Numbered from the stretch's first letter, positions 1 to 9,554 are shown. The stretch: DNA of 64,000 bases from Blastococcus saxobsidens DD2 (GCF_000284015.1 NC_016943.1:3141541-3205540), one strand, 5' to 3'. The notes: generated by a model not told the origin, from the sequence alone. A program made the numbers and translations.

Positions 1-1
1 C

Positions 2-739
2 GAGATCGCTCCCGACTCGGTGGCCGTCGTCGCCTGGTGCGCGAACCTCGGGACGCTGACCTTCCACCCCTGGCCGGTGGACAGGACCGACGTCGAGTCG
101 CCGAACCAGATCCGCATCGACCTCGACCCGCAGCCGGGCACCGACTTCGCCGATGCCGTCCGGGTGGCCCCGCACGTCCGTGAACTGCTGCACGAATTCG
201 GCATGCAGGGCTGGCCGAAGACATCCGGCGGGCGCGGGGTGCACATCTACGTGCCGATCCAGCCGCGCTGGACCTTCTCCGAGGTGCGGCGGGCGGTGAT
301 CGCCTTCGGCCGGGAGCTGGAACGCCGGCTGCCCGACCACGTGACGATGTCGTGGTGGAAGGAGGAGCGCGGGGAGAAGATCTTCCTCGACTACAACCAG
401 ATGGCCCGGGACCGCACCATCGCCTCGGCCTACTCCATCCGGCCCAAGCCGCACGCCCCGGTCTCCGCGCCGGTGGACTGGGACGAGCTGCCCGATGTCT
501 CGCCATTCGACTTCGACGTCCTGACCATGCCCACCCGCTTCCGCGAGGTGGGCGACAAGCACGCCGGTCTCGCCGAGCACGCCTTCGGCATCGAGCCGCT
601 GCTGGAGCTGGCCGAGAAGCAGGAGACCGACGCCGGCCTCGGCGACCTGCCCTATCCCCCCGATTACCCGAAGATGCCGGGCGAGCCGATGCGGGTCCAA
701 CCCAGCCGCGCCAGGCGTCCTACCAGCGAAGAGTCATGA
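2..739 (+). CDS. ligD: LigD-type DNA polymerase/primase domain protein, 5' end outside window
   Basis: This is the C-terminal part of the archaeo-eukaryotic-primase-type polymerase domain of bacterial non-homologous end joining (LigD PolDom), which fills in ends held by Ku. The reading frame is open from base 2, so the start lies upstream of the window. Visible family signatures are the metal-binding stretch RIDLDPQPG, then SGGRGVHIYVPI, and later FLDYNQMARDRT followed by a YSIRPKPHAPVS block. The protein ends about 60 residues after that block with a basic tail and a TGA, and no ligase or nuclease domain follows. It may therefore be a stand-alone polymerase or the C-terminus of a multi-domain LigD whose other domains lie upstream; the window cannot decide this. 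Confidence 0.9.
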   Translation, partial: EIAPDSVAVVAWCANLGTLTFHPWPVDRTDVESPNQIRIDLDPQPGTDFADAVRVAPHVRELLHEFGMQGWPKTSGGRGVHIYVPIQPRWTFSEVRRAVIAFGRELERRLPDHVTMSWWKEERGEKIFLDYNQMARDRTIASAYSIRPKPHAPVSAPVDWDELPDVSPFDFDVLTMPTRFREVGDKHAGLAEHAFGIEPLLELAEKQETDAGLGDLPYPPDYPKMPGEPMRVQPSRARRPTSEES

Positions 740-1085
740 GCGTGGCGTGGCCGACGGTCCGGCAGCGTCCACTCCCCGGATGACCTGCCGCGGTGACCGT
801 CCGGCTGCAGGACCTGCTGGCATCCTTCCGGCGGCTGCTGCGCGCCGCCTCCCATGCGCCGCGGGCCGGACCTCGACGAGCTGACCCGGCGCGCGATCGC
901 CGCCTGGATGGCCGAGACCTCGTACCCGGAAATCCTGCGGGAGGACGCCTGCGCCCGCAGCCGGCGACCCGTATGACGGTTGACTGCAGGAACGCTGGTT
1001 ACTTCCCCGACGTGCTCGATCGAGCGCCAGCGCATGTGCCCGTCGTGGTCAGACCTCGCGCGCGACGGCGAAGGGAGACGCAGCC
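740..1085. other. Spacer with one possible tiny ORF
   Basis: This stretch follows the LigD-type gene. I see no clear terminator, RNA or recognisable protein. The only coding-like frame is the short ORF at 854-976. A GA-rich ribosome-binding site for the lipoprotein gene sits at the far end (GAAGGGAG before 1086). Confidence 0.4.
854..976 (+). CDS. Possible 40-residue protein or gene remnant
   Basis: A frame opening at an ATG gives a 40-residue, charged, helix-like peptide containing LDELTRRAIAAWM and then SYPEILRED. The amino-acid composition looks more like protein than the Arg/Pro/Gly shadows in the other frames, but there is no convincing ribosome-binding site and I recognise no family. 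It may be the surviving piece of a larger decayed gene. Confidence 0.25.
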   Translation: MRRGPDLDELTRRAIAAWMAETSYPEILREDACARSRRPV

Positions 1086-1601
1086 ATGGTGAAGCCTCGG
1101 TCCCAGCGACTGACCGGACCTGGGCTGGCCGCCGTCATGGCCCTCGCCGGCGCCGGTCTGTCGGCCTGCGGGGGGATGGACGACGACAACCCGCTGGCGC
1201 CGTACGCCCCTGCCGAGCTTCCGGACATCCGCGGGGCCGAGGACATCGACGATGCCTACAGCGGTCTGCTCGACCCCGCCTTCCGGGAGGACCTGGATGC
1301 CTATGAGGACATCGAGGTGACCCTCCTCGCCGACGTGGCCGAGGTGATCTCCCCGAGGGTCTTCACCGTCACCTCTCCCGACGGCAGCGAGCTGGAACCG
1401 GTGCTGGTGGTGGCGACCGCGGACGCTGGGGACGTCGATCCGCAAGCTGGGCAATCGCTGCTCATCGCGGCGACGCCCGTCGGCGATTTCGACGCGGGGA
1501 CCGTGTCCGAGGATCTCGGCATGTCCCTGGACGAGCAGCAGCTCGAGGAATGGGAGGACGAGATCTACCTCGTCGCCACCATCCTCGAGCCCGCGCAGTA
1601 G
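1086..1601 (+). CDS. Putative lipoprotein
   Basis: This 171-residue protein has a basic start, a hydrophobic segment at about residues 13-25 and a lipobox ending at Cys28 (LSAC), so it should be exported, lipidated on the Cys and anchored to the outer face of the membrane. The mature part is acidic. It contains a beta-rich stretch (VTLLADVAEVISPRVF through ELEPVLVVA) and a Leu/Glu-rich C-terminus, with no enzyme motif. The ATG follows GAAGGGAG at a good distance. It stands alone between the LigD-type gene and the opposite-strand PilZ gene, almost touching the latter's stop. I do not recognise a named family. Confidence 0.8.
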   Translation: MVKPRSQRLTGPGLAAVMALAGAGLSACGGMDDDNPLAPYAPAELPDIRGAEDIDDAYSGLLDPAFREDLDAYEDIEVTLLADVAEVISPRVFTVTSPDGSELEPVLVVATADAGDVDPQAGQSLLIAATPVGDFDAGTVSEDLGMSLDEQQLEEWEDEIYLVATILEPAQ

Positions 1602-1604
1602 ATC

Positions 1605-1916
1605 TCAGTCGGCCAGGGCTCGTTCCTCGCGCAGCGCACGGAAGACGCGGCGGCGGAGCAGGTCCGCCGTCTTCTCCGGCATCTCGTGGCACTGCATCGA
1701 CAGCAGCCACCGCGGCCCCTGCACCTGCTGGCGGACGATCTCACCCGAGATGTCGAGGGTGTCGTCATCCACCGTGATGCTGACCTGCGTCGCCGTCCCG
1801 GGCTTCGGAGGCAGCCCCCAGCCGTCCACGAGCGCACGCAGCCCGGCCTCGCTGAGGTCGACCGTCGTGCCGGTGACGAGGCCACCGGCCCACGGCAGCG
1901 TCACGTCGAGTGACAC
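1605..1916 (-). CDS. PilZ-domain protein
   Basis: This is a 103-residue PilZ-like protein. PilZ domains are small beta barrels that often bind cyclic di-GMP and modulate motility, envelope or polysaccharide functions. The middle has the typical (V/T)xDLSEAGLR signature followed by a barrel with the WLLSMQCHEM strand. The first PilZ arginines may lie upstream: the frame stays open before the GTG start and encodes LARAR just ahead of it, but no good alternative start codon is seen there. The start lies about 40 bases downstream of the stop of the preceding minus-strand gene, so the two are probably one transcript. Cyclic di-GMP binding is not established. Confidence 0.7.
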   Translation of the reverse strand: MSLDVTLPWAGGLVTGTTVDLSEAGLRALVDGWGLPPKPGTATQVSITVDDDTLDISGEIVRQQVQGPRWLLSMQCHEMPEKTADLLRRRVFRALREERALAD

Positions 1917-1959
1917 GCGCGCCCGCGCCAGGCCCTCCGGCCGGACGAGCGGGAACAGC

Positions 1960-2196
1960 TCAGCCGACCAGGCGCCGGGCGACCGCCCCCAGGGAGTGCG
2001 CCCGCAGGGCGGCCGGTGCCGCGACCTGCACGGCCAGCTCCGTGGCCGCCGCCACCGCCCGCAGCGCGTCGGCCGACTCCGTCAGCCGGTCGGCCAGGAC
2101 CAGGTCCAGGTCGGCGTCGTGCAGGTCCTCGATGTCGCGCAGCACGACGGGGACGGCGGTCGGGGCGGATGCGGGCGAGGTGGCGAGGTGCTGCAT
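1960..2196 (-). CDS. Small hypothetical protein
   Basis: This ORF encodes a 78-residue, Ala/Leu/Asp-rich, helix-predicted protein (stretches DIEDLHDADLDLVL and LTESADALRAVAAA). It starts at an ATG with a good ribosome-binding site (AGGAGA about 8 bases upstream) that clearly beats the far upstream starts of the same open frame. It precedes the PilZ gene on the same strand. There are no membrane segments or metal motifs and I do not recognise the family. Confidence 0.6.
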   Translation of the reverse strand: MQHLATSPASAPTAVPVVLRDIEDLHDADLDLVLADRLTESADALRAVAAATELAVQVAAPAALRAHSLGAVARRLVG

Positions 2197-2499
2197 GACG
2201 GTTCTCCTGGATCGGTGACGCGCCGGATCGGTCCGGCTGGTTCTCACCGTCGAGGACCAGCCGCACGACGCCGCCGAGGAAAGCGCAGGGTTCCCGCAAG
2301 ACCGTCGCCCCGGCGACGCCGGCCCGCTGCGGGTCGGTGCGGGCTCGGTGTCCCTCGGTAGCAGCGCCGGCGCCCCGAACCCACGGACGGCCGGTCCCGT
2401 CCACCCGGACGGGTGAGGCGCCCCGCCCGGGACGTGCCGGCGCTCCAGCAGCAGGTGACCGTGGCCGATGGACGTGGAGGTCGCGGCAGAGGAGAACGG
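2197..2499. other. Intergenic region between divergent small genes
   Basis: This spacer separates a minus-strand small gene from a plus-strand membrane protein gene, so it must hold both promoters. Open frames across it are shadows with Arg/Pro/Gly bias. I see no RNA gene or strong hairpin. Confidence 0.4.
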
Positions 2500-2919
2500 G
2501 TGAGGGTCTGGTTGCTGGTGTACGGCGTGCTGTACGTCGTCATCGAGCTGACGGGTTCCGCTCTCCAGCGGATCGGCTGGCCGCAGCTCACCGCCCTCGA
2601 CGTGGCCGCTGCGCTCGTCGACGCCTTCCTCACCGTGTCCGTGGCGCTGGCGGTCCTGCTGGCCGCCCAGCTGGGGGCACGGCGCTGGAGTGCGCCGCTG
2701 TTCGCCGGGCGACCGGCCGCGGCCGTCGCCCCCGCCGACCCGGAGCGCCCGATCGGTGTCCGCTCGTGGCGCCCGGCGCCGCCGGCCCTCCCGGCCGCGG
2801 CACCCGCGCCCGCCCCGGGCCGCAGCACGTACTCCGTCGGCGCCTACGGCTCCGGCACGGGCCGGCGCGGGCGGCGGCTGGCGCCGTCGTTCCCGGAGGA
2901 GCCCGGCCACCTGCTGTGA
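2500..2919 (+). CDS. Small membrane protein with Pro/Ala-rich tail
   Basis: The ORF encodes a 139-residue protein with two hydrophobic segments (about residues 3-17, VWLLVYGVLYVVIEL, and 35-60, ending in AVLLAAQLG). A low-complexity Pro/Ala/Arg cytoplasmic or external tail ends in PSFPEEPGHLL. The GTG start is chosen because AGAGGAGAA lies just upstream; an earlier ATG in frame has no such site and would add a very basic, non-conserved leader. No family is recognised. It stands alone, in the same direction as the downstream cold-shock gene. Confidence 0.6.
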   Translation: MRVWLLVYGVLYVVIELTGSALQRIGWPQLTALDVAAALVDAFLTVSVALAVLLAAQLGARRWSAPLFAGRPAAAVAPADPERPIGVRSWRPAPPALPAAAPAPAPGRSTYSVGAYGSGTGRRGRRLAPSFPEEPGHLL

Positions 2920-3077
2920 GCCCCGTGCGTCCCGGCACCGCTGTGGCGGGAGAGGCGCAGGTCACAGTTGTGCGGCGTCGGTGTTCCCTTCTGGAGATCT
3001 TTGGCTAGGGTTGTGCCGTCGGGAAGGCCCTGCGCTATGGCAGGACCCCGGCGCACCACCTCAGCTAGGAGCGAGCA

Positions 3078-3281
3078 ATGCCCGAAGGAACTGTCAAGTG
3101 GTTCAACGCCGAGAAGGGGTTCGGCTTCGCCACCCCCGACGGTGGCGGACCGGATGTGTTCGTCCACTACTCGGCCATCCAGTCCAGCGGGTACCGCTCG
3201 CTCGATGAAGGCCAGCGCATCGCGTTCGACATCGAGCAGGGCCAGAAGGGCCCGCAGGCGGCGAACGTGACGCCCCTCTGA
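3078..3281 (+). CDS. cspA: Cold-shock protein, single CSD
   Basis: This is a 67-residue single-domain cold-shock protein, the usual length of the family. These proteins bind single-stranded RNA and DNA through a five-stranded OB fold and act as RNA chaperones in the cytoplasm. The RNA-binding motifs are visible as KGFGFA and VFVHYSAI, preceded by the family opening GTVKWFN. The ATG follows AGGAGCG. A long leader from about 2,990 and a strong terminator (3295-3332) suggest a monocistronic unit. Whether it is cold-inducible or constitutive cannot be told from sequence. Confidence 0.95.
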   Translation: MPEGTVKWFNAEKGFGFATPDGGGPDVFVHYSAIQSSGYRSLDEGQRIAFDIEQGQKGPQAANVTPL

Positions 3282-3294
3282 TCTCCTGATCAGC

Positions 3295-3332
3295 ACAGCG
3301 CCCCCGCCCGGATCTCCGGTCGGGGGCGCTGT
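3295..3332 (+). terminator. Intrinsic terminator of the csp gene
   Basis: A 12-bp perfect stem (ACAGCGCCCCCG / CGGGGGCGCTGT) starts 13 bases after the csp stop. It has no T-run, as is common in high-GC actinobacteria. It lies just before the convergent gene end at 3348 and may serve both strands. Confidence 0.8.
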
Positions 3333-3347
3333 CGTTCCGGGGGCCGG

Positions 3348-3824
3348 CTACCGGGCCCGGGGCACGTAGCCGCCGATGAGGGCCGACATGAGCAGCGCCC
3401 CGTCGTGCTCCCCCACGGCCGCCGCCGCGTCGAGGAAGGCCCGCCAGCGCTGCCGCTCGACGTCGGCGGGCGCCCGCTGCGCACGGGCGGCCAACTGCTC
3501 GAGCAGCCGCTCCCACTCCCCCTGCGGGGTCGGCCAGAGGCCGGCGAGCCGCCGCGCCTCGGCGGAGATGGCGGTGATCCGCACGATGTCGCCGGCGTGG
3601 TTGGTCAACGGCTCGATGTAGCCGGCCGACGCCAGGGCCTTCGCCGCGGCGATGACCTCCGCCTTCGGCAGCCCGCTCGCGGGGACGACCGAGCCGAGGA
3701 GGTACGGCGCGCCGCCGTGCTTGGGCTCGTCGACCAGACGGGCGGTGGCCCGCAGCACCGGCAGGTCACGGGTGAACCAGACATCGGGCAGGAGGCCGTC
3801 GGGCGGCTGGGGGGCGGGCGTCAC
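3348..3824 (-). CDS. Hypothetical protein, winged-helix-like
   Basis: The 158-residue protein has a central region that reads like a MarR/winged-helix core (GLPKAEVIAAAKALASAGYIEPL, given here as its two ends GLPKAEVIAAA and SAGYIEPL) and a C-terminal helical part with LEQLAARAQRA. There are no catalytic motifs. The GTG start has GAGGAG about 9 bases upstream. It is convergent with the csp gene. A DNA-binding or partner-binding role is only suggested by the helix pattern. Confidence 0.6.
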   Translation of the reverse strand: MTPAPQPPDGLLPDVWFTRDLPVLRATARLVDEPKHGGAPYLLGSVVPASGLPKAEVIAAAKALASAGYIEPLTNHAGDIVRITAISAEARRLAGLWPTPQGEWERLLEQLAARAQRAPADVERQRWRAFLDAAAAVGEHDGALLMSALIGGYVPRAR

Positions 3825-3900
3825 CCCCCTAGTCTCCTCCGGGCCCCGGGCACGACGGCGCCCCGCCTCCCGGGCGGGAGACGGGGCGGCGGTCGGTCGT

Positions 3901-4554
3901 TCAGTCGCGGGCGCCGGTGAGGTGCGGCCGGGTGGCGAGGATGACGCCCAGGACGACGTACCCGATCAGCAGGTGCGCGGCGCGCACGTACTGGGTGATC
4001 GCCGGCAGGAGGAACGCGGTCGGGACGGTGACCGGCGCCCAGCTCTCCGCCACCAGCGGCCAGGAGCGCGCCCGGCCCTGCCAGCGACCGGCGATGGCGA
4101 TCCGCACCCCGATGGCGGCCATGCCCAGCATCGACAGCGGCCAGAAGGCGTCGAGGGCGATGAACCAGGCCTGGTCCTCGTGCTCGCGCAAGAACATCCA
4201 CGTCAGCGTCGACGTGATCGCCAGCCCGAGGAGCAGGTGCTCGGCGTGCAGGAATCCCCGCGCCAGCCGTCCGGTGCCGGTCGCGCCGGTGCGCAGCTGC
4301 ACCGTGACCAGCGCGGCCAGACCGAGCTGGAACAGCAACGAGGAAGGTCGAAAGAGGGTGCCTTGCCAGCCGGGGGCGGGGTCCACGTCGAAGGCGAGGA
4401 TGCCGGCCGCCCAGGCGGCCGAGCCGGTGGCGACGGCAGTACCGGCGGCGCGGACCAGCCGGGTCGAGGCGACCGGTCGCGTCGAGGTCCGGGGCGCCGG
4501 GGTCGCGGCGACCGTGTCGGTGCGGGCGGGCGCCGGGGAGCTACTGAGAGACAT
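3901..4554 (-). CDS. Integral membrane protein, about five helices
   Basis: The 217-residue protein has a Ser/Thr/Pro-rich cytoplasmic start followed by hydrophobic segments around residues 35-53, 70-88, 105-122, 135-152 and 170-208. Loops carry His-rich pieces ([28 protein letters not shown]) that could in principle ligate heme or metal, but no family is certain. The ATG has GGAG upstream. It is divergent from msrB with a spacer of about 140 bp. Confidence 0.65.
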   Translation of the reverse strand: MSLSSSPAPARTDTVAATPAPRTSTRPVASTRLVRAAGTAVATGSAAWAAGILAFDVDPAPGWQGTLFRPSSLLFQLGLAALVTVQLRTGATGTGRLARGFLHAEHLLLGLAITSTLTWMFLREHEDQAWFIALDAFWPLSMLGMAAIGVRIAIAGRWQGRARSWPLVAESWAPVTVPTAFLLPAITQYVRAAHLLIGYVVLGVILATRPHLTGARD

Positions 4555-4697
4555 CGTGGTTCTCCGTCGTCGTCGTGCGGTGCACTGCGCACCGCCTGAC
4601 CGGAACCGTGGCCGGGGCGCGTCCCGGGCCTCCAGGGCGCAGCGTCCTTCCGTTGAGCCCGGGGAATGGCGGTGCTGCCGGTTCCGTTCGACCAGGC

Positions 4698-5114
4698 ATG
4701 ACGACCTCCCCCCAGAAGCCCCAGGTCAGCAGGACCGACGAGGAGTGGCGGGCGCAGCTCTCCCCGGAGGAGTACGCGGTGCTCCGCCAGGCCGGCACCG
4801 AGCGCCCCTGGACCGGCGAGTACGTCGACACCAAGACCGTCGGCGTCTACGAGTGCCGGGCCTGCGGCGCCGAACTGTTCCGCTCGGAGACCAAGTTCGA
4901 CTCGCACTGCGGCTGGCCGTCGTTCTACGAGGCGTCCGCCGAGGACAACGTGATCCTCCGCGAGGACCGCGGCCTCGGGATGGTCCGCACCGAGGTGCTG
5001 TGCGCCACCTGCCACAGCCACCTGGGCCACCTGTTCGACGACGCGCCGCAGACGCCCACCGGCGACCGCTACTGCATCAACAGCGTCTCGATCCGGCTCG
5101 CCCCGGCGGAGTAG
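4698..5114 (+). CDS. msrB: Peptide-methionine (R)-S-oxide reductase
   Basis: MsrB reduces the R epimer of methionine sulfoxide in proteins, using thioredoxin, and so repairs oxidative damage in the cytoplasm. The protein has 138 residues, the normal length for a stand-alone MsrB. Zinc ligands are Cys53/Cys56 and Cys102/Cys105 as two CxxC pairs, the catalytic Cys126 sits in RYCINS, and Cys71 in SHCGWPSF is a candidate resolving residue. The ATG at 4698 begins the conserved part; the frame is open further upstream, but those residues are not family-like. It ends in a strong bidirectional terminator shared with chdC. Confidence 0.95.
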   Translation: MTTSPQKPQVSRTDEEWRAQLSPEEYAVLRQAGTERPWTGEYVDTKTVGVYECRACGAELFRSETKFDSHCGWPSFYEASAEDNVILREDRGLGMVRTEVLCATCHSHLGHLFDDAPQTPTGDRYCINSVSIRLAPAE

Positions 5115-5121
5115 CCAGCCG

Positions 5122-5189
5122 CTCTGGGGGTGTTGCCCGCGCTCCGGATGTCCTGCAGGACCCCGCCGGCGCGAGGAACACCCCCAGAG
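5122..5189. terminator. Bidirectional terminator between msrB and chdC
   Basis: Arms of 21 bases at 5122-5142 and 5169-5189 pair almost perfectly (CTCTGGGGGTGTT against AACACCCCCAGAG at the outer ends) around a 26-base loop. The hairpin sits between two convergent stop codons. Confidence 0.8.
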
Positions 5190-5197
5190 GCGTGTCT

Positions 5198-5917
5198 CTA
5201 GGGCAGGTCGTCGACCAGCTCCGCGACCGGCTTGCGGGTGCCGGTGTAGAACGGCACCTCCTCGCGCACGTGCCGGCGGGCGCGGCTGGCCCGCAGGTCG
5301 CGCATCAGGTCGACGATGCGGTGCAGTTCGTCGGCCTCGAACGCGAGCATCCACTCGTAGTCGCCCAGCCCGAACGACGCCACCGTGTTGGCCCGCACGT
5401 CGGGGTACGGCCGCGCCTGCATGCCGTGCTCCTTGAGCATGTCCCGCCGCTCCGCGTCGGGCAGCAGGTACCACTCGTAGGACCGCACGAACGGGTAGAC
5501 GCAGACGAACCGGCGCGGCTCCTCGTCGGCCAGGAACGCGGGGATGTGGCTGCGGTTGAACTCCGCCGGCCGGTGCAGCGCCATCTGCGACCACACCGGC
5601 TCCAGGCGCCGGCCCAGCGCGGTGCGCCGGAGCCGGGTGTAGGCGTCCTGCAGCGCCTCGGCCGAGGACGAGTGCCACCAGACCATCAGGTCGGCGTCGG
5701 CCCGCAGCCCGCTCACGTCGTAGGTGCCGCGGACGACGACGTCCTTGCCGGCCAGCTCCTCGACCAGCGCGGCGGCCTCGTCGGCAGCCGCCCCGCGCTG
5801 CTCGTCCCCGAAGGGCCGCGCCAGCTTGAACACCGACCACATCGTGTAGCGGACGATCTCGTTCAGCTCGTTCGCCCGCTTGCCGAGGCTGCGTTCCTCC
5901 ACCTGCTGCTCGCTCAT
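5198..5917 (-). CDS. chdC: Coproheme decarboxylase (HemQ)
   Basis: ChdC performs the last step of the coproporphyrin-dependent heme pathway of Gram-positive bacteria: H2O2-driven decarboxylation of two propionates of coproheme to give heme b, in the cytosol. The 239-residue chlorite-dismutase-like protein is the usual actinobacterial size. Tyr141 in VYPFVRS and His164 in LKEHG lie where the catalytic Tyr and the heme-ligating His are expected; this placement is by analogy. It is the most distal member of a minus-strand heme cluster with the HemY-type oxidase and hemE. The ATG follows a short purine stretch. Confidence 0.93.
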   Translation of the reverse strand: MSEQQVEERSLGKRANELNEIVRYTMWSVFKLARPFGDEQRGAAADEAAALVEELAGKDVVVRGTYDVSGLRADADLMVWWHSSSAEALQDAYTRLRRTALGRRLEPVWSQMALHRPAEFNRSHIPAFLADEEPRRFVCVYPFVRSYEWYLLPDAERRDMLKEHGMQARPYPDVRANTVASFGLGDYEWMLAFEADELHRIVDLMRDLRASRARRHVREEVPFYTGTRKPVAELVDDLP

Positions 5918-5963
5918 GACCTCATCTTCCTCCGCGGCCAGGGCGGCACGGGGGCCGGGCGGG

Positions 5964-6932
5964 TCAGGTGTGCGGGATCACGGTCAGGTGCCGGCGGTTG
6001 CGTCCGGGCAGGCAGGCCAGCGCAGCCAGCGCCAGCGCGACGCCGTCCTCGATGAGCGCGGCCGCGGTGTCGGGCAGCCGCCCGGCCGCCCAGCGCCGCC
6101 AGCCCAGCCCCGCGTAGGACCCGGCCAGTGCTCCGGCGACCCCCACCGTCACCGGCAGTGCGCCGTTGGCGCGGTCCCGCGCGGCCAGCCGCCCACCCCC
6201 TTCGGCCGCGGCGAGCAGCCGCGCGACCATGGCGGCGCCGTCGGTCCGCGGCGGCATGCCCGGCTGCTTGTCGGCGAGCATCTCGACGACGACGCCGGCG
6301 ACGCTGAACACCTTCCGCTTCGTGGACACCCGGCCCGGTGCCCCGGCCGCTGTCGGCGCGGTGACGATCGGGGCCGCGAATCCCAGGGCGCTGCGGCTTC
6401 CGGTGGCCAGCCCGAGCACGGCCGACCGGAGGACCAGGCCGGCGCGTGCAGGGACCACCGCACGCTCGCGCGGGGTGGGCACCGCCCCCAGCACCGTCTG
6501 CACCCCCACCCCATAGGCCAGGTGCGGCACGGCGTCGGTCAGCCAGGCCCCGGCCGACCACGTCCGCGGGTCCCCGACGCCGAGGGCCGCGACCGCGCCG
6601 TCGGTGGCCGCGGCCGACGCGGCGCCGGCCAGCACCGCGCCCACCGGCGCCGGGAGCCGCACGCCGAGCGACCGGACGACGCTGGCCAGGACGCCCACGC
6701 CCAGACCGTTGGCCGTGCCGGCGAGCGCGCCGAGCGCCGTCCGCCGGGCGTCGCGGACCGCGCCCCGGCCGGGGATCTCCCATTCCATCCGCGCGGCGAG
6801 AGCGTCGACCACCTGCTCGGGCACCGTGCTCGCCGGACGTCCCCGCAGGGCCATGTCGAGGTAGCTGACGGCGTTGAGCGCGACGCTGCCGGCCGCACCT
6901 GCGGCAAGCCCCCGCGCGAAGGTCCCGGTCAT
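5964..6932 (-). CDS. Alanine-rich membrane protein, possibly DUF4126-like
   Basis: This 322-residue protein is very rich in Ala, Gly and Val, with many short hydrophobic stretches and glycine motifs such as [22 protein letters not shown] and [10 protein letters not shown]. Two halves can be distinguished: about 1-160, and a second half resembling DUF4126-type membrane proteins. It has no catalytic motif. It lies between chdC and the porphyrinogen oxidase gene and could be co-transcribed with them, but a heme-related role is only inferred from that position. Confidence 0.65.
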   Translation of the reverse strand: MTGTFARGLAAGAAGSVALNAVSYLDMALRGRPASTVPEQVVDALAARMEWEIPGRGAVRDARRTALGALAGTANGLGVGVLASVVRSLGVRLPAPVGAVLAGAASAAATDGAVAALGVGDPRTWSAGAWLTDAVPHLAYGVGVQTVLGAVPTPRERAVVPARAGLVLRSAVLGLATGSRSALGFAAPIVTAPTAAGAPGRVSTKRKVFSVAGVVVEMLADKQPGMPPRTDGAAMVARLLAAAEGGGRLAARDRANGALPVTVGVAGALAGSYAGLGWRRWAAGRLPDTAAALIEDGVALALAALACLPGRNRRHLTVIPHT

Positions 6933-6984
6933 GCACCGACCCTGTCAGGTGCGACGGCGACGTCAAGCCGTGCCGGTGCGCCGG

Positions 6985-8385
6985 TCAGCCGAGGAGCGCG
7001 TCCACCGCGGAGTGCGCGTCGCGGACGCAGGCCGGGATGCCCACGCCCTGGAAGGCGGCTCCGGCGATGGCCAGGCCCGGTACGTCGCTGACCGCGCGGC
7101 GGATCGCGGCCACCCGCGCCGGGTGGCCGACCAGGTACTGCGGCAGTCCCCCGCCCCAGCGGGCGACCGCCGTCTCCACCGGTCCGGGCCGCGACAGCTC
7201 CAGCAGGTCGGCGACGTCGGCCACCACGGCGGCGGCGAGGTCGTCGTCGGTCCGCTGCAGCTCGGACTCGTCGCGGAACCGGCCCACCGAGGAGCGGACG
7301 AGGAGCACGTCACCGCCCAGGTGCGGCCACTTCGCCGACGACACCGTCACGCCCTTGACCAGCCGGCCGGTCACCGGCGGCACCAGCAGGCCTGAGCCGG
7401 CGTCGACGTCCTGGGCGGGGAAGGCCATCGCCACCACGGCCATCGAGGCGTACGGGATGCCCTGCAGCGGCTCGACCGCGCCCGGGGCGACCTCGCCCAG
7501 CAACCGGGCGGCCTTGCCCGCGGGGGCGGCGACGAGCACGGCGTCGGCGGTCAACAACTCGGGGGCGGCCGTCGGCCCGATGGACACCTCGAGACCCGAC
7601 GGCGTCCGGCGCACGGCATGGGCGGGGGTGTGCAGCCGGACCTCGGCGCGGGCGGCGGCGACCAGTGCGGCCGGCAGCGAGCCGATGCCCTCGTCGACCG
7701 TCCGGAACACCGGGCCGTCCGCGTCGCCCCGGCTGCGGTCGCCGGCCGCGCGCGCGGCCGCGGCGGCGGCGAGCACCGACCGCTCGGCGGTCAGCTGCGC
7801 GGCCAGGGCCGGCATGGTGGCCTGCAGGGAGAGCTCGTCGGCCCGGCCGGCGTAGACACCGCCGAGCAGCGGCTCGACCAGCCGGTCGACCACCTCGTCG
7901 CCGAGGCGTTCGCGGAGCAGGCCGCCGACGGCGACGTCACCGTCGAGGACCAGCGGCGGGAGGTCGGCCTCCGCCCGGACCCGCGCGACGCCGTCCGGTG
8001 ACAGGAAACCGTCGAGCCCGTCGGCCGACGCCGGGACCCCGAGGACCGTGCCGGCCGGCAGCGGGAACCGCCCCTCGGGCAGCACCACCGACGCCTGCGT
8101 GGTCCCCGGGGAGACCAGCCGGTCGCCGAGCCCCAGCGCCTCGACCAGCCCGACGGCCTCGGGCACCCGGGCGAGCATCGCCTCGGGCCCGGTGTCGTAC
8201 CAGTGCCCGGCCAGCCGGATCCGGTGCAGCTTGCCGCCGATCCGGTCCCCGGCCTCGAGGACGACGATCTCGTCGTCGGGCCGCCGGCGCCGCCACTCGA
8301 AGGCGGCGGCGAGACCGGTGATACCCGCCCCGACGACGACCAGGCGGCGGCTGGTCGCCGGGGTGGTGGGGCGGGACGGAGTCAC
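6985..8385 (-). CDS. hemY: Coproporphyrinogen III / protoporphyrinogen IX oxidase (HemY/CgoX type)
   Basis: This 466-residue FAD enzyme oxidises the porphyrinogen macrocycle. In organisms with ChdC the physiological reaction is coproporphyrinogen III to coproporphyrin III (CgoX). The N-terminal dinucleotide-binding loop [12 protein letters not shown] is at about residues 16-27, followed by the [11 protein letters not shown] segment. A second FAD contact lies near the C-terminus in [17 protein letters not shown]. The GTG start overlaps the hemE stop in a GTGA tetramer, so the two are translationally coupled. The product acts at the cytoplasmic side of the membrane or in the cytosol. Confidence 0.92.
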   Translation of the reverse strand: MTPSRPTTPATSRRLVVVGAGITGLAAAFEWRRRRPDDEIVVLEAGDRIGGKLHRIRLAGHWYDTGPEAMLARVPEAVGLVEALGLGDRLVSPGTTQASVVLPEGRFPLPAGTVLGVPASADGLDGFLSPDGVARVRAEADLPPLVLDGDVAVGGLLRERLGDEVVDRLVEPLLGGVYAGRADELSLQATMPALAAQLTAERSVLAAAAAARAAGDRSRGDADGPVFRTVDEGIGSLPAALVAAARAEVRLHTPAHAVRRTPSGLEVSIGPTAAPELLTADAVLVAAPAGKAARLLGEVAPGAVEPLQGIPYASMAVVAMAFPAQDVDAGSGLLVPPVTGRLVKGVTVSSAKWPHLGGDVLLVRSSVGRFRDESELQRTDDDLAAAVVADVADLLELSRPGPVETAVARWGGGLPQYLVGHPARVAAIRRAVSDVPGLAIAGAAFQGVGIPACVRDAHSAVDALLG

Positions 8386-9449
8386 TGCGCCGTCAGCTCG
8401 TGGACCAGCGCGGCGACGTGGGTGAGCACATCCGGATCGGTGTCGGGCAGCACGCCGTGTCCCAGGTTGAAGATGTGCCCGCGGGCGGTCGACGCCTGCT
8501 GCACCACGCGGCGCACCTCCCGGTCGACGGTCTCCCGGTCCGCCAGCAGGACGGCGGGGTCGAGGTTCCCCTGCAGCGACCGCGCGGGGCCCACCCGCCG
8601 GGCTGCCTCGTCCAGCGGCACCCGCCAGTCGACGCCGACGACGTCGGCCCCGGCGTCACCGATCAGCGGCAGCAGCTCACCGGTGCCCACGCCGAAGTGG
8701 ATGCGCGGCACCCTGTCCTCCCCCGCCCGCCCCTCGCCCAGCCCGTCGAAGACCGCGCGGGAGTGCGGCAGCACCCGCTCCGCGTAGTCGGCCGCCGAGA
8801 GGACGCCGGCCCACGAATCGAACAGCTGCACGGCGGAGGCGCCGGCGTCCACCTGCGCGGTCAGGAACGTCGTCGCCGAGACCGAGAGGCGCTGCAGCAG
8901 CCGCGCCCAGGCCTCGGGTTCGGCGTACATGAACGCCTTGGTGCGCGCGTGCTCCTTCGACGGCCCGCCCTCGATGAGATAGGTCGCGAGGGTGAAGGGC
9001 GCCCCGGCGAACCCGATGAGCGGCGTCGCACCGAGCTCGGCGACCAGCTGACGGACCGCCGTCTGCAGGAAGGACAGCCGCTCGGGCTCCAGGTCGGGCA
9101 GCGCGTCGACGTCGGCGACGGTGCGCACCGGGTTCGCCACCACGGGGCCCACGCCGGGCTTGATCTCGATGTCCACCCCGGCGACCACCAGCGGCAGCAC
9201 GATGTCGGAGAACAGGATCGCGGCGTCGACCTGGTGCCGGCGCACCGGCTGCAGGGTGATCTCGGTGACCAGGTCGGGGTCCTGGCAGGCGGCGAGCATC
9301 GCCGTGCCGGCCCGCAGGGCGCGGTACTCCGGGAGCGACCGGCCGGCCTGGCGCATGAACCAGACCGGGGTGCGGCTCACCGGGAGGCCACGTGCGGCGC
9401 GGACGAGGTCGGAATCGGCCGGGGACGCCGACACGGGAGCGGGACTCAC
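8382..9449 (-). CDS. hemE: Uroporphyrinogen decarboxylase
   Basis: HemE removes four carboxyl groups from uroporphyrinogen III to make coproporphyrinogen III, the branch-point substrate for the next gene. The 355-residue length fits the family. Signature motifs are [13 protein letters not shown] near residue 32 and the substrate-binding Asp in AAILFSDI, followed by [18 protein letters not shown]. The GTG start at 9449 is chosen because homology begins shortly after it, with GGGAGGAT upstream; the frame is open much further but encodes non-protein-like sequence. It is divergent from the DUF3000 gene. Confidence 0.94.
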   Translation of the reverse strand: MSPAPVSASPADSDLVRAARGLPVSRTPVWFMRQAGRSLPEYRALRAGTAMLAACQDPDLVTEITLQPVRRHQVDAAILFSDIVLPLVVAGVDIEIKPGVGPVVANPVRTVADVDALPDLEPERLSFLQTAVRQLVAELGATPLIGFAGAPFTLATYLIEGGPSKEHARTKAFMYAEPEAWARLLQRLSVSATTFLTAQVDAGASAVQLFDSWAGVLSAADYAERVLPHSRAVFDGLGEGRAGEDRVPRIHFGVGTGELLPLIGDAGADVVGVDWRVPLDEAARRVGPARSLQGNLDPAVLLADRETVDREVRRVVQQASTARGHIFNLGHGVLPDTDPDVLTHVAALVHELTAQ

Positions 9450-9541
9450 GACCGCCGATCCTCCCAGACGCCCGCCGGCGGCCCGATCGTCGCGTCCCGC
9501 CGGCGTGCGGCGCGTCGGCGCCCGTGTGCCGGTTCCCGGCC

Positions 9542-9547
9542 TACTCT
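9542..9547 (+). promoter_or_regulatory. -10 box for a leaderless DUF3000 transcript
   Basis: TACTCT lies 7 bases before the GTG at 9555, placing transcription start at or next to the start codon. No ribosome-binding site is present. Confidence 0.55.
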
Positions 9548-9554
9548 GCGAGAC

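Noticed and set aside
3917..6055. A 712-codon plus-strand frame covering parts of four genes
   Set aside because: It includes msrB in the wrong frame and the complement of chdC; no family-like sequence is seen.
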